From positions 7,614,877-7,678,876 of the forward strand of contig NZ_CM001403.1 in assembly GCF_000166195.2 (NCBI RefSeq): a stretch of 64,000 nucleotides of DNA. The letters run 5' to 3'. Each line of letters opens with the position of its first letter. Positions within the stretch are counted from its first letter, which is position 1. Both the position numbers and the translations under genes were made by a program. Shown one piece after another: positions 9,927 to 18,268 of this stretch. Under the pieces are notes generated by a model, which did not search any database, was not told where the DNA came from, and was given only the letters and a program-made list of their open reading frames with translations. The DNA comes from Mucilaginibacter paludis DSM 18603 (GTDB taxonomy: Bacteria; Bacteroidota; Bacteroidia; Sphingobacteriales; Sphingobacteriaceae).

Positions 9927-11093
9927 TCACGGTACTTTAATCGACACAGTAGCAGTTTGGCCGATGATTACCTTTTGCGAGGGATTTTGGGGTTCGGTAT
10001 TCCACAAACATTCGCTTACGGTAAGCGTTTGCTTATTTGTATTGAGCGATATCAGCTGAAAGGAGAGCTTGGTTTCATCTTTGGCGGAATATTTGCCTTT
10101 CATGGGTGAATCTACCCGGAACACATTCAATTTAACGTCATTGTCCGGGCCATGATAAACGTAAAATTCGTTCCAGTTGCTGTTGCCATGAAAATAAGCC
10201 ATAATGTTGGGGTGTAATTTCAGAAACTTTACCCAGCCACGCTGTTCTATTTCCGTAGAACCGCCATCGGCTGCTGCGGTCACACCTTCTTTATAATGCT
10301 CAGCAGTCAGGTTTTCAAATTTATTTCCGGGCTTCATCTGGTATGGCGGCACAGGGTTTGTAAAATGCTTGGCCTCGCAGGTAGGTTGGTCGTGCGTAAA
10401 AATGATAACCGGAGTGTTACGGGCAACCGTATCCAGATCTTTTTGCATCCAGATCCTTTCGGCCGAATCGGGCCAAAGGGTAATAAACATCAGATGCACA
10501 CCTTTGATATTCAGTGAATAATTAACTTTATCCGTTTGGTAATTATAAGTTTGATTGGTTAATGCTTTTTTAGGCTTCACCATCTGGTTATACATGTTCA
10601 CCATGATAGTTGGATCAGTTAGCGGTTTAAGCGGCTTAGGATAACCAATAGCGTTGGATATATCATGATTCCCCGGTACGCATAATAACTTAGCGGGTTT
10701 TCCGTCGTGACCTTTTAAGGTGATGCTTTGCACATAATCGTGCTCAAATTGCTTCCACGATTGAGCCGCGCTTTGTATGGGGTACTCCATGCGGTTGGCC
10801 ACGTCGCCGGTTTGCACTAAATAATCTACCGCCTTAACGAGTTCTCCGTTAGGTAGCGTCAGCTCGGGAAGGGTATTCATCTGCCTGATCATGGCGGCGT
10901 TAACTTTATAAGCGGCTACATTGGTATCGCCACGAAAGTCGGCACGGCTTATGCCGTAATGCGCATCGGATGAATAAACAAAGTTGATTACCGCGCCATC
11001 ATTTTTGCCTTGGCATAGCGCAGTCTGCCGAAACAAGAAAAGCAACAATAAAACACAATGTAATTTAGTGAACGCGGCTTTAGTTATGAGCAT
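9927..11093 (-). CDS. Secreted calcineurin-like metallophosphoesterase
   Basis: The 388-residue product (from the internal ATG at 11093; the frame opens 11 codons earlier) has a signal peptide (CVLLLLFLFRQTALCQG). The metallophosphoesterase motifs appear in order: YSSDAHYG (D-x-H), QTGDVANR (GD), VPGNHDIS (GNHD), IIFTHDQP (H) and a final AYFHGNSN in place of the usual GHxH. It should hydrolyse a phosphomono- or diester, or pyrophosphate, in the periplasm or outside the cell using two metal ions. The last motif keeps one histidine and has Asn where the second is expected, which could alter metal binding. It stands alone between the iron genes and the catabolic cluster, and its substrate is unknown. 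Confidence 0.87.
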   Translation of the reverse strand: MLITKAAFTKLHCVLLLLFLFRQTALCQGKNDGAVINFVYSSDAHYGISRADFRGDTNVAAYKVNAAMIRQMNTLPELTLPNGELVKAVDYLVQTGDVANRMEYPIQSAAQSWKQFEHDYVQSITLKGHDGKPAKLLCVPGNHDISNAIGYPKPLKPLTDPTIMVNMYNQMVKPKKALTNQTYNYQTDKVNYSLNIKGVHLMFITLWPDSAERIWMQKDLDTVARNTPVIIFTHDQPTCEAKHFTNPVPPYQMKPGNKFENLTAEHYKEGVTAAADGGSTEIEQRGWVKFLKLHPNIMAYFHGNSNWNEFYVYHGPDNDVKLNVFRVDSPMKGKYSAKDETKLSFQLISLNTNKQTLTVSECLWNTEPQNPSQKVIIGQTATVSIKVP

Positions 11094-11314
11094 GAAATTG
11101 AATTTTCTGCAAATTAAGGAGTTCAAATCTGTATAAATTTTGAAGTATAGCGCTGTGTTAAATTAAATAACACAACCGTAACCTGAATTTAATATGCTTT
11201 GCCTTGTAAATTTAAAAATACGGTGATAAGTATTAAGCCATGCGGATGATCGGCCATCGTAGCATTAATTAATGAAATAGTAATTAAGCTAATGCATATC
11301 AATATTTTATGATA

Positions 11315-12631
11315 CTACTTTTCTGATTGAGTTGGTAGCTTATCCTCATCCAGTAAAGTTTGATCACCTGCCGGATAGCGCCTCCAATAGTTAGCCAGGA
11401 TGGAGCCCGAAATATTCATCCAGGGGCTAAACACCGCAGCGGCCAAACCAACCGTAGCCAGCTTGCCCATGGTACCTGCAAGGCCAGATGCCATGCCGCC
11501 GTTTTGCAAACCAACTTCGAAAGCGATGGTACGTGCCGAATTTTTATCGAGCTTAAATAAGCGGCTGAGCCAGTATCCGAAGAAATAACCAGCCCCGTTA
11601 TGCAGTACCGATGCTAAAAATAACAACAACCCTACGTGCAACAGGTTATCGCGCCCGGCCGCTGTAGTAACCGTGGTAAAATAAACGATGCCGAACATAG
11701 ATAGGTAGGGGATATACTGATCAATCTGCCGGTATCTCACATACAACTGATGATAAACCGTGCCTACCACAAAGGCCCCGGTAAAAAAGTTAAACACCTC
11801 GGCAGATTGCAGGGCAGGTGCAGATAAGTGTATACTGAACCATTGCCATAAACCATAAGGCAGGCAAATAAGCCAGATGATACAGGCAACAAAAACAATA
11901 TAGGTATTGCGTTTGCCTTTGGCTGGTGCGTTTTTTAAATAATCGTGCAGAAAAGCCGCGCCGATAGGCACAATCACTATTTTGATGATCTCCATCATCA
12001 TCGATACAAACTTTACTTCAATGAGCGTACCAGCCAGCAGGCGCATCAGTAATGGCGTTAAAAACGGGGCTGCCAAGGTAGCCATAGCAGTAACCGTTAC
12101 CGATAATACCAGGTTGGCCCGTGCCAGGTAAACCATCACATTGGATGCCAGGCCGCTGGAGCAGGAGCCGATCAGGATAATCCCGGCGGCTATCTCCGGT
12201 TCAAAATGGAACAGCCTGGTAAGCAAAAAGCCCATCAGTGGCATCACCGAAAAATGGCAGGCCAGGCCAATCAGTACACCTTTGCCGGTACTGGCCAGGC
12301 CCGAAAAATCGCGGATGCTCATCTGTATCCCCATACCAAACATCACCATTTGTACAATAATGAGGATGAGCCATTTATTGCGCAGGTCGATAGCACCCCA
12401 TTTTAAAAAAGCATGCGGGTAAACCATAGCTGCTACTACAGCCACGATGATCCAGGCAGTATACTGGTAGTTTTTTAAGGCATTTAACGCGCCAATGCCT
12501 ATTGCAAAACTTACCGCAAGGCTTACGGCAGCAGCTTGCCAAATGGTTATATCGGTCAGTAGCAAACCTGCCAAAAGGCCAATAAACGATAATCCGCTGA
12601 TAACGAGACAAAACTTTTGCAATAGCTTCAT
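11315..12631 (-). CDS. BASS/SBF-family sodium:organic acid symporter-like protein
   Basis: This 438-residue integral membrane protein has about ten hydrophobic helices and the family signatures GSCSSGLASNVMVYLARAN and FEVGLQNGGMASGLAGTM, which form the crossover region and sodium sites in bile-acid:sodium symporter proteins. It is longer than the usual 300-330 residues because of additional N-terminal helices. Relatives carry organic acids such as pyruvate, pantothenate or bile acids. It is the last gene of a six-gene run, 11 bases after the racemase-like gene, which suggests uptake or export of an acid connected with that pathway. Its substrate cannot be read from sequence. A second, unrelated permease (15997-17301) is in the same operon. 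Confidence 0.85.
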   Translation of the reverse strand: MKLLQKFCLVISGLSFIGLLAGLLLTDITIWQAAAVSLAVSFAIGIGALNALKNYQYTAWIIVAVVAAMVYPHAFLKWGAIDLRNKWLILIIVQMVMFGMGIQMSIRDFSGLASTGKGVLIGLACHFSVMPLMGFLLTRLFHFEPEIAAGIILIGSCSSGLASNVMVYLARANLVLSVTVTAMATLAAPFLTPLLMRLLAGTLIEVKFVSMMMEIIKIVIVPIGAAFLHDYLKNAPAKGKRNTYIVFVACIIWLICLPYGLWQWFSIHLSAPALQSAEVFNFFTGAFVVGTVYHQLYVRYRQIDQYIPYLSMFGIVYFTTVTTAAGRDNLLHVGLLLFLASVLHNGAGYFFGYWLSRLFKLDKNSARTIAFEVGLQNGGMASGLAGTMGKLATVGLAAAVFSPWMNISGSILANYWRRYPAGDQTLLDEDKLPTQSEK

Positions 12632-12642
12632 TGGTGCAGTTT

Positions 12643-13302
12643 TTATAAAATGGATGCCAGGTATTTTATGGCGTTTGGCGGGCTTGCCACAATAGGTACA
12701 ATTTTATCTTCTTCGCTAAGCGTATCCACAACACGTGCCATTGATGCCTGGGCCAGTAAGATCACGTCGACTTTTTTGGAGAGGTGGCGAAGCACATCGG
12801 CTACCAATTCATCATGTTTAGCGCTATCACCGGCCATCAATGCCTCAAAGGCGCCTTCGCATACTTGTGATGTCAATTCAATTTCTTTCCCGGCAAGTGC
12901 TGCACGGCGCTGCACCAAATCGCTGGTAGGCTCTAAGGTAGTTGATAGGGTAGCAATCACACCGATACGTTTACCTGTTTGAACGGCCAGGTCGGCCATG
13001 GGCTGGTCAACCCGCAACACGGGCACCTTGGCTGTTTCAGCAGCGGCTTCAACGGCAGCGCCGATGGATGAACAGGTCACCAAAATATAATCTGCGCCAG
13101 AGTCTTCAGCCGATGATACATAGTCGGCCACACGTTTGCTGATGGCCGGGGTAAGCTCTCCGCGTTCGCGGATGTTTCTAACCAGGCTGTCGTCCACAAT
13201 ATTAAAAGTAGTTACACCCGGTAAATACTCTTTACACAGTTGTTGAAATATAGGTATCAGCGTAGCTGATGTATGGATCAATCCTAATGTTTTTGCTTTC
13301 AT
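12643..13302 (-). CDS. Asp/Glu/hydantoin racemase-like protein lacking the second Cys
   Basis: The 219-residue protein has the two-lobed Asp/Glu racemase fold: LGLIHTSATLIP at the N-terminus, LVTCSSIGAAVEAA carrying the first catalytic cysteine, RIGVIATLSTTLEPT at the domain joint, and VILLAQASMARVV where true racemases have the second catalytic cysteine (CT). Here that position is Gln-Ala, so a two-base racemase mechanism is unlikely. A lyase, isomerase or decarboxylase of the arylmalonate-decarboxylase or maleate-isomerase kind, which also use one cysteine, is possible. It lies 11 bases from both neighbours, the DUF1537 kinase and the BASS transporter, so it should act on a metabolite of the same pathway. 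Confidence 0.82.
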   Translation of the reverse strand: MKAKTLGLIHTSATLIPIFQQLCKEYLPGVTTFNIVDDSLVRNIRERGELTPAISKRVADYVSSAEDSGADYILVTCSSIGAAVEAAAETAKVPVLRVDQPMADLAVQTGKRIGVIATLSTTLEPTSDLVQRRAALAGKEIELTSQVCEGAFEALMAGDSAKHDELVADVLRHLSKKVDVILLAQASMARVVDTLSEEDKIVPIVASPPNAIKYLASIL

Positions 13303-13313
13303 GTTTTTAGTAT

Positions 13314-14708
13314 TTATGTCGTTGTTTGTCCGTTTAAAACAGTTTCAAAATAATTATCGCTGCCTACCTGCCCGCCTTTAAAATTAATTTCGATACCGTG
13401 AGCAGCAGAGTTTGGCGCATGCACCTTACACAAAGGCGCACCCGGTGAAACCGGGGCTATCATTTCAACCGCCTCGATACCCATCGCACGCGCCACAAAG
13501 CTTGAGGTATCGCCTCCGGCAATAACCAGCCGTTTTAATAAACCCTTTTTGGCTACGCCGATGGCTATTAAACCCAATGTTTCGCCGTAAAGCTTTGCCG
13601 TTTTGGTGCGGATATCATCTTCGTTTAACCCCTGTTTGATGAAGGCCTGGTAAGTATCTTCAATCCGGTGGTCGTTGGGGCCAAGGCTGGTGTGCACAAT
13701 AACCGGGATGCCTTGTTGCATCAGTTCAACTGACTGAAGAATATAGGTTTCAACTTCAATTAAAGTGGATTTGGCAATGGCAGCGGTATCAATCGCGATA
13801 GCGGCAAAACCATGAGCTTCGGCATATTCAATTTGTTGAGCCGTTACCGGCGAACAACTGCCCGACACCACCAGCATACCGTAGGCTTTTCCTGAGGGCT
13901 GCCACTCCTGTTTGGGTTTTGCTAAGCCCTGTTCTGTCCAGTATTTCCCCAAAGCCATCTCAATACCCGATGATCCTACCGAAAAAAGCGGCTGAGACGC
14001 GGTGGCATATTGGTTAATGAGTTGGGCAATAGTTAATAAATGATCGTCATACAGGGCGTCAAACAAAATAATTTGCTTACCCTTGTCAAGCTCCGTTTGC
14101 AATTTCTGTTGCCGCTGCTGCTTATCTGAGGCAATGGTTAGTACATCAACCAGGCCAATACTTTTTGACGTTTGCTTGGCCAGGTGCAATCGCAGGTCGC
14201 TTTCATGGGCAGGCGTTACCGGGTGTCTGCTCATAGAAGGGTGCCTGTCAAGCCTGTAGATATCGCCCTGGCTACCTATCCCCATACGGGCAAATAAATT
14301 GCCAAAGGTGCAGTAGCGGCCTAAAGCGGGTGCGGCTACCAATAAGGGCACAAACGGAGCCTTAAAAATGTCGGTAGCCACATCAATGGCTTTACCAATG
14401 CTGCCGATCTGTGGCGAAGAATCAAACGTGGAGCAGACCTTATAGTGTACATGCGCGGCACCAAGGTTTTTCAGTGCTTTAAAGGCGGGTATCAGTTCAC
14501 GCTCCATTTCGGCTGGCGGCATAGAGCGGCTCATGCCGGCAACGCCTATCGCCTGCAAACCCTCATATCGTGCTAACTGAGCCGGAGTAGGGGGAGCAAT
14601 AAACAACACCGTTTTAATACCGGCACGGCTCAAAAACTCCAGCGCGTCTGTCGATCCGGTAAAATCGTCACCGTAGTAAGCTAATAGCAATTCGGTTTGG
14701 TTGGCCAT
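13314..14708 (-). CDS. DUF1537 four-carbon-acid-sugar kinase family protein
   Basis: The 464-residue protein has both parts of the DUF1537 family. The N-terminal substrate domain begins LLAYYGDDFTGSTDALEFL and contains HYKVCSTFDSSPQIGSIG and GRYCTFGNLFA. The C-terminal nucleotide-binding domain contains LVVSGSCSPVTAQQI, LVIAGGDTSSFVARAMG and SPGAPLCKV. Characterised members phosphorylate tetronates, erythronates or 3-oxo-isoapionate (the OtnK, DtnK and OiaK types) with ATP. The gene lies directly before the RuBisCO-like gene in genome order, and in known apionate pathways an OiaK-type kinase makes the phosphorylated substrate for a RuBisCO-like enzyme. That pairing makes an OiaK-like role reasonable, but other genes of this cluster do not match the published routes, so no symbol is given. 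Confidence 0.88.
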   Translation of the reverse strand: MANQTELLLAYYGDDFTGSTDALEFLSRAGIKTVLFIAPPTPAQLARYEGLQAIGVAGMSRSMPPAEMERELIPAFKALKNLGAAHVHYKVCSTFDSSPQIGSIGKAIDVATDIFKAPFVPLLVAAPALGRYCTFGNLFARMGIGSQGDIYRLDRHPSMSRHPVTPAHESDLRLHLAKQTSKSIGLVDVLTIASDKQQRQQKLQTELDKGKQIILFDALYDDHLLTIAQLINQYATASQPLFSVGSSGIEMALGKYWTEQGLAKPKQEWQPSGKAYGMLVVSGSCSPVTAQQIEYAEAHGFAAIAIDTAAIAKSTLIEVETYILQSVELMQQGIPVIVHTSLGPNDHRIEDTYQAFIKQGLNEDDIRTKTAKLYGETLGLIAIGVAKKGLLKRLVIAGGDTSSFVARAMGIEAVEMIAPVSPGAPLCKVHAPNSAAHGIEINFKGGQVGSDNYFETVLNGQTTT

Positions 14709-14746
14709 GATTAATTTATCCTTTTAAAAAATAAACAACTGTGTGA

Positions 14747-15991
14747 TCACTTCCCACCAAATTTCTCTACCGATTTTGCAAACTCAGGATACTGCCCGGC
14801 TGCTTCCTGCATACTCAAACCATTTACGGCACCTTCCCAGGCCTGTTGCAGGGCTACCACGCCACCACCAGGCCCATCAGGATGCGCCATAATCCCGCCG
14901 CCAGCCATATACAGCAAATCAGTAGTTTGGGTTCGGCGGTAAGTTTCAAAAGCCTGGCCGCCCCATTGGCCGGATGATACTACAGGCAATACCGTTTCGC
15001 CGTCAAACATCGGCTTTAAGCACGCTTCGATAGACCGGACCACAGAATCGTCCGATTCCCAGAACTTATTCTGGATGCCGTTTACATGCAGTTGATCTAC
15101 CCCCGCCAGTCGCCATAGCTTTTGATAAGCCGGAAATTCAATGCCCAATAGGGGGTGGCGGTTAAGCATCCCCCAGCCGTTGCGGTGCCCGTGGATCACC
15201 AGTTCACCCTGGTCGCAAACTTTTTTGGTGCCCGATAAACCCACGCTGTTTACGCTGATCATTGCACAGGTGCCTCCCGCTTTCAAAATATACTCGTAGC
15301 GGTGCAGCATGCTATCCACCTCATCACTAATGTTAAAGGCATACATTACTTTTTTGCCGGTTTTATCGGCGTGGTTATTAACCACCCGCATAATGGCATC
15401 AACCCGGTCTTCAAATTTAGAGTTGGCCGCAGATGAGAGTAGTTCATCGTCCTTAATAAAATCGATGCCCGCTTCGGCCAGGGTTTTAGCCAAAGCGGCT
15501 GTTTGTTCGGGCGTCATGCCGATGCTTGGTTTAATAATGGTACCAATGAGCGGCCTGCCCGTAACGTTTGTACTTTTGCGCGAGCCATTGATTCCGAAAC
15601 GCGGCCCAACAAAATGATCGCTGTAGGAAGGGGGCAAGTCAATATCCATCAGCTTTAAGCCGGTAAATTGCGTAAGCTCGTATAAATTACCCTGTAAGGT
15701 TGATACCAGCACCGGCAGGTTATAGCCAAAGTTCTCTACCGACCAAGATACCTCGATATTGGCCCGGTGATATAAGCCCTGCTGGGCCACCGCGCCCGGT
15801 ATGGCAGGCTGCGTTACCGATTCCAAAGGTTCAATGTTTTCTACCCTGGCTGCAAAGCGTTGCTTTAACTCTTCTGTCTCGCCCGGAACGGCCACAAACG
15901 TGCCCGACGACTGCTCGCCCGCTAAAACCTGGACCGCTTTTTCCACCGCGTAAGGTGTTTCTATGTAATATTTTGCTGTAATTCTTTCCAT
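14747..15991 (-). CDS. RuBisCO-like protein (form IV type)
   Basis: The 414-residue protein is a RuBisCO large-subunit homologue. Its catalytic-region residues are visible: GTIIKPSIG (K154, equivalent of K175), AGIDFIKDDE (K180, D182, E183, equivalents of carbamylated K201, D203, E204), IHGHRNGW (H267/H269, near H294) and GGGIMAHPDGPGGG (phosphate site). Loop 6 reads VVSSGQWGG, so the K334 needed for CO2 fixation is absent. It cannot be a carboxylase, but it keeps the metal-binding set needed for enolisation. RuBisCO-like proteins beside DUF1537 kinases act in D-apionate breakdown as decarboxylases or transcarboxylase/hydrolases of 3-oxo-isoapionate 4-phosphate. The gene is 5 bases from the FucP-type permease gene and 38 from the kinase. 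A similar but not identical substrate is likely. Confidence 0.9.
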   Translation of the reverse strand: MERITAKYYIETPYAVEKAVQVLAGEQSSGTFVAVPGETEELKQRFAARVENIEPLESVTQPAIPGAVAQQGLYHRANIEVSWSVENFGYNLPVLVSTLQGNLYELTQFTGLKLMDIDLPPSYSDHFVGPRFGINGSRKSTNVTGRPLIGTIIKPSIGMTPEQTAALAKTLAEAGIDFIKDDELLSSAANSKFEDRVDAIMRVVNNHADKTGKKVMYAFNISDEVDSMLHRYEYILKAGGTCAMISVNSVGLSGTKKVCDQGELVIHGHRNGWGMLNRHPLLGIEFPAYQKLWRLAGVDQLHVNGIQNKFWESDDSVVRSIEACLKPMFDGETVLPVVSSGQWGGQAFETYRRTQTTDLLYMAGGGIMAHPDGPGGGVVALQQAWEGAVNGLSMQEAAGQYPEFAKSVEKFGGK

Positions 15992-15996
15992 ATCAT

Positions 15997-17301
15997 TTAA
16001 ATCAATTGCTTTTTGATTTTATAACCGCTCATGCCAAAATAAAGCACCACTACAAAACAAATCAGCGGCACTATATACCCGGTTTGAATGTTGTCGCCGT
16101 TTAAATCAATTACCGTAGCCATCACATAAGGTATGATGGCGCCCCCCACAATCGACATCACCAACCATGACGAACCGGGCTTGGTATCATCGCCAATACC
16201 GTCAATACCCAGCGCGAAAATGGTAGGGAACATGATCGACATAAAAAAGCCGATAGCGCCCAGGCAATAAACCACATATGCGCCTTTGCCTAAAATGGCT
16301 ACGCCGCAAAGCAGCACGGATATAATGGCATAAATGGTAAGCAATTTGTTGGACGAGGTAAAACGTAAAAAAAACGTACCTGCAAATCTGCCGGCGGTAA
16401 ATAACAAACCGTAGGCAATCAGGTAATTACCGGCCAGTATTTCGTCAAATCCGGCGCCTTGCTTGGCCATTCGTATAAAAAAGCTGGTTACACAAACCTG
16501 CGCGCCCACATAAAAAAACTGCGCAACAACAGCCCACGACAGATGCCTGTGTTTTAATGCACCAAAGAAGTTGCCACCGGTAGTTGCTTCTTTTGATATA
16601 TTTTTTATTTCCGGAAAATGGATAAAGCAAAAGGTAACGGCCACCGCAATCAGGATGCAGGCTAAAATAATATAGGGTAGCTTTACCGCCGAAGCTTCAT
16701 GCAATAAATAGCTCATCCGGTAACTGTCCGTCATGGCCGCCATCTGGTCTTTAGTATATTCCTTTCCCGAAAGGATAAAGTGTGTGCCGATATAAGGCGC
16801 TACCACTGCCGCCAGTCCGTTGAACGAGGCCGCCAGGTTTAAACGGTTGGTAGACTTTGCCGGATCGCCTAAAACAGCCGCATAAGGGTTAGCCGCTGTT
16901 TCTAAAGTGGCCAGTCCACAGCCAATAATAAACAGGCCCACTATAAATATACCGTAGCCCAAAGTGTTAGCCGCAGGCACAAACAACAAGGCACCGCAGG
17001 CAAAAAGTACCAGGCCAATAATAATGCTGTTTTTATAGCCGAACTTTTTCAGCAGCATACCGGCAGGTATTGCCATTACAAAGTAGGCAAAAAATACAGC
17101 CATATCAATGTAGGTAGATTGGCGGTTATTAAGCTGACACGCCTTCTTGAGGTGCGGAATTAATATAGAATCGAGATTATGCGCTATGCCCCACAAAAAA
17201 AACAGGCTGCACACCAAAATAAAGGGTAACAGCAACGACTTGCCCTTCAATTCCGATTCGTCAATTGCAGCGCTTTCCGCGCTATTGCTTATGTTGGCCA
17301 T
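15997..17301 (-). CDS. FHS-family (FucP-like) sugar:proton symporter
   Basis: This 434-residue MFS protein has 12 predicted helices and the FucP-type signatures FLWGIAHNLDSILIPHLKK in the first helix, MAIPAGMLLKKFGYKNSIIIGL at the helix 2-3 loop, and GCGLATLETAANPYAAVLGDP in helix 4. Relatives import L-fucose, N-acetylglucosamine, glucose or galactose with protons. The gene lies between the MaoC-like gene (3 bases) and the RuBisCO-like gene (5 bases), so it should bring in the substrate of this pathway, probably a sugar or sugar acid. No solute-binding ABC permease exists in the window even though two solute-binding-like proteins are encoded upstream, so this permease is the main candidate importer. 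Confidence 0.9.
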   Translation of the reverse strand: MANISNSAESAAIDESELKGKSLLLPFILVCSLFFLWGIAHNLDSILIPHLKKACQLNNRQSTYIDMAVFFAYFVMAIPAGMLLKKFGYKNSIIIGLVLFACGALLFVPAANTLGYGIFIVGLFIIGCGLATLETAANPYAAVLGDPAKSTNRLNLAASFNGLAAVVAPYIGTHFILSGKEYTKDQMAAMTDSYRMSYLLHEASAVKLPYIILACILIAVAVTFCFIHFPEIKNISKEATTGGNFFGALKHRHLSWAVVAQFFYVGAQVCVTSFFIRMAKQGAGFDEILAGNYLIAYGLLFTAGRFAGTFFLRFTSSNKLLTIYAIISVLLCGVAILGKGAYVVYCLGAIGFFMSIMFPTIFALGIDGIGDDTKPGSSWLVMSIVGGAIIPYVMATVIDLNGDNIQTGYIVPLICFVVVLYFGMSGYKIKKQLI

Positions 17302-17304
17302 CGT

Positions 17305-17751
17305 TTATAACCCGTTTTTTTTAACCAACAGTAAATGGTCGCATACCACTACCACTTCGCCATGCTGATTAATAATTTCCACATGTTCTGTAACCGTACC
17401 ATATTCGGGCTTTTTGGCCTCAGCTTTTTCTGATATCGTGATCTCGGAGTGTATCGTATCATTAATAAAAACAGGCTTCACAAAGCGCAGCTTATCGTAC
17501 CCTTTAGAAAAGGCCTCCGGGTTTATCTCCGATGCGGTTAAGCCAATGCCAATGCTGAATATCATCGTGCCATGCGCTATCCGTTGTTTAAACGGTTGCG
17601 TTTTGCACCATTCGGCATCCATATGGTGCGGAAAAAAATCGCCGGTATGCCCGGCATGAACCACAAAATCGGTTTCGGTAATGGTGCGGCCAAAGGTTAC
17701 CCGCTTATCGCCAATGGTATAATCCTCAAAAAAAGTCGATTTAAAATACAT
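17305..17751 (-). CDS. MaoC-like hydratase/dehydratase
   Basis: The 148-residue single hot-dog-fold protein has the MaoC/hydratase-2 catalytic motif in VVHAGHTGDFFPHHMD (Asp and His about five residues apart) and IAHGTMIFSIGIG further on. Such enzymes add or remove water across the double bond of an enoyl-CoA. It is the first gene of the downstream six-gene run, after a 517-base gap. Two CoA-transferases encoded upstream could make its CoA thioester substrate. This is a good sign that the pathway passes through a CoA ester, although some MaoC proteins act on free acids. Start: ATG at 17751, with AT-rich leader and no strong Shine-Dalgarno, as is normal in this phylum. Confidence 0.88.
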   Translation of the reverse strand: MYFKSTFFEDYTIGDKRVTFGRTITETDFVVHAGHTGDFFPHHMDAEWCKTQPFKQRIAHGTMIFSIGIGLTASEINPEAFSKGYDKLRFVKPVFINDTIHSEITISEKAEAKKPEYGTVTEHVEIINQHGEVVVVCDHLLLVKKNGL

Positions 17752-17809
17752 GTTTTTATTTAATGTTTTAATCTATTTAAATGTTGTTAATGTTTGTTTT
17801 TTAATGAGT

Positions 17810-17820
17810 TAAGTCTAATT
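17810..17820 (+). promoter_or_regulatory. Third copy of the 11-mer TAAGTCTAATT, upstream of the MaoC gene
   Basis: It matches exactly the 11 bases at 8446-8456 and, reversed, 9765-9775. It is 59-69 bases before the MaoC start, almost the same distance and orientation as the copy before the TonB receptor (56-66 bases). The recurrence in upstream gaps suggests a shared regulator or promoter part. No factor is identified. Confidence 0.3.
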
Positions 17821-17960
17821 AGCTCTTGTTTTGCTTTATATTTTAACTTTCAAGCCGCTTTGCATAATATGGTAAAGGTTTGGATGGTTCATTGCCGTTT
17901 AACTCAATTCATTCAGTGGGGCGTATAATTTCATTTATACTATATATTCATTCCTGTTTT

Positions 17961-18044
17961 GGGCGTTGCCTTCGGCCGGGCTTTACGCTCCAAGTCCTCA
18001 TTCGCTATCGCTCATTCCGGGCTTTCCGCTGCAATCCCTAACGT
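17961..18044. repeat. GC-rich intergenic repeat block
   Basis: A GC-rich stretch in an AT-rich gap contains a 17-base direct repeat, CCGGGCTTTACGCTCCA (17976-17992) and CCGGGCTTTCCGCTGCA (18017-18033), with 15 of 17 bases equal and starts 41 apart. It has no open frame of note. The composition differs sharply from both sides, which suggests an interspersed repetitive element; genome-wide copies cannot be checked here. Confidence 0.5.
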
Positions 18045-18071
18045 GGGGATATGTCCCTGTTATGACCTATG

Positions 18072-18223
18072 TTATTGCGAGGTACGAAGCAATCGCACAG
18101 GGGCATGTTCGTCCTGCATAGTTCGCGATTGCTTCGTACCTCAATGACATAGTAGCAGAGCCGCTCTGCATATTCGCCCTGTATAGCATAGAGATTGCTT
18201 CGTCGTACCTCCTCGCAATGACG
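18072..18223. repeat. REP-like palindromic elements (GAGGTACGAAGCAATC family)
   Basis: Three copies of one motif lie in this gap. 18072-18096 reads TTATTGCGAGGTACGAAGCA and on to ATCGC. 18125-18146 is its inverted copy (GCGATTGCTTCGTACCTCAA...). 18191-18223 is another inverted copy with an extra CGT and CCT. The first two can pair into a hairpin with about 21-bp arms and a 28-base loop. Motifs of this kind (cATTGCGAGG...GAAGCaATC) are widespread small intergenic repeats in Bacteroidota and other phyla. They lie between the two catabolic runs and could end or modulate transcription of the fusion gene (18269-20587). Confidence 0.75.
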
Positions 18224-18268
18224 ATGATGCGGGGGGAGCTCTGCACTATCTTCAACATGCCAGCCACA

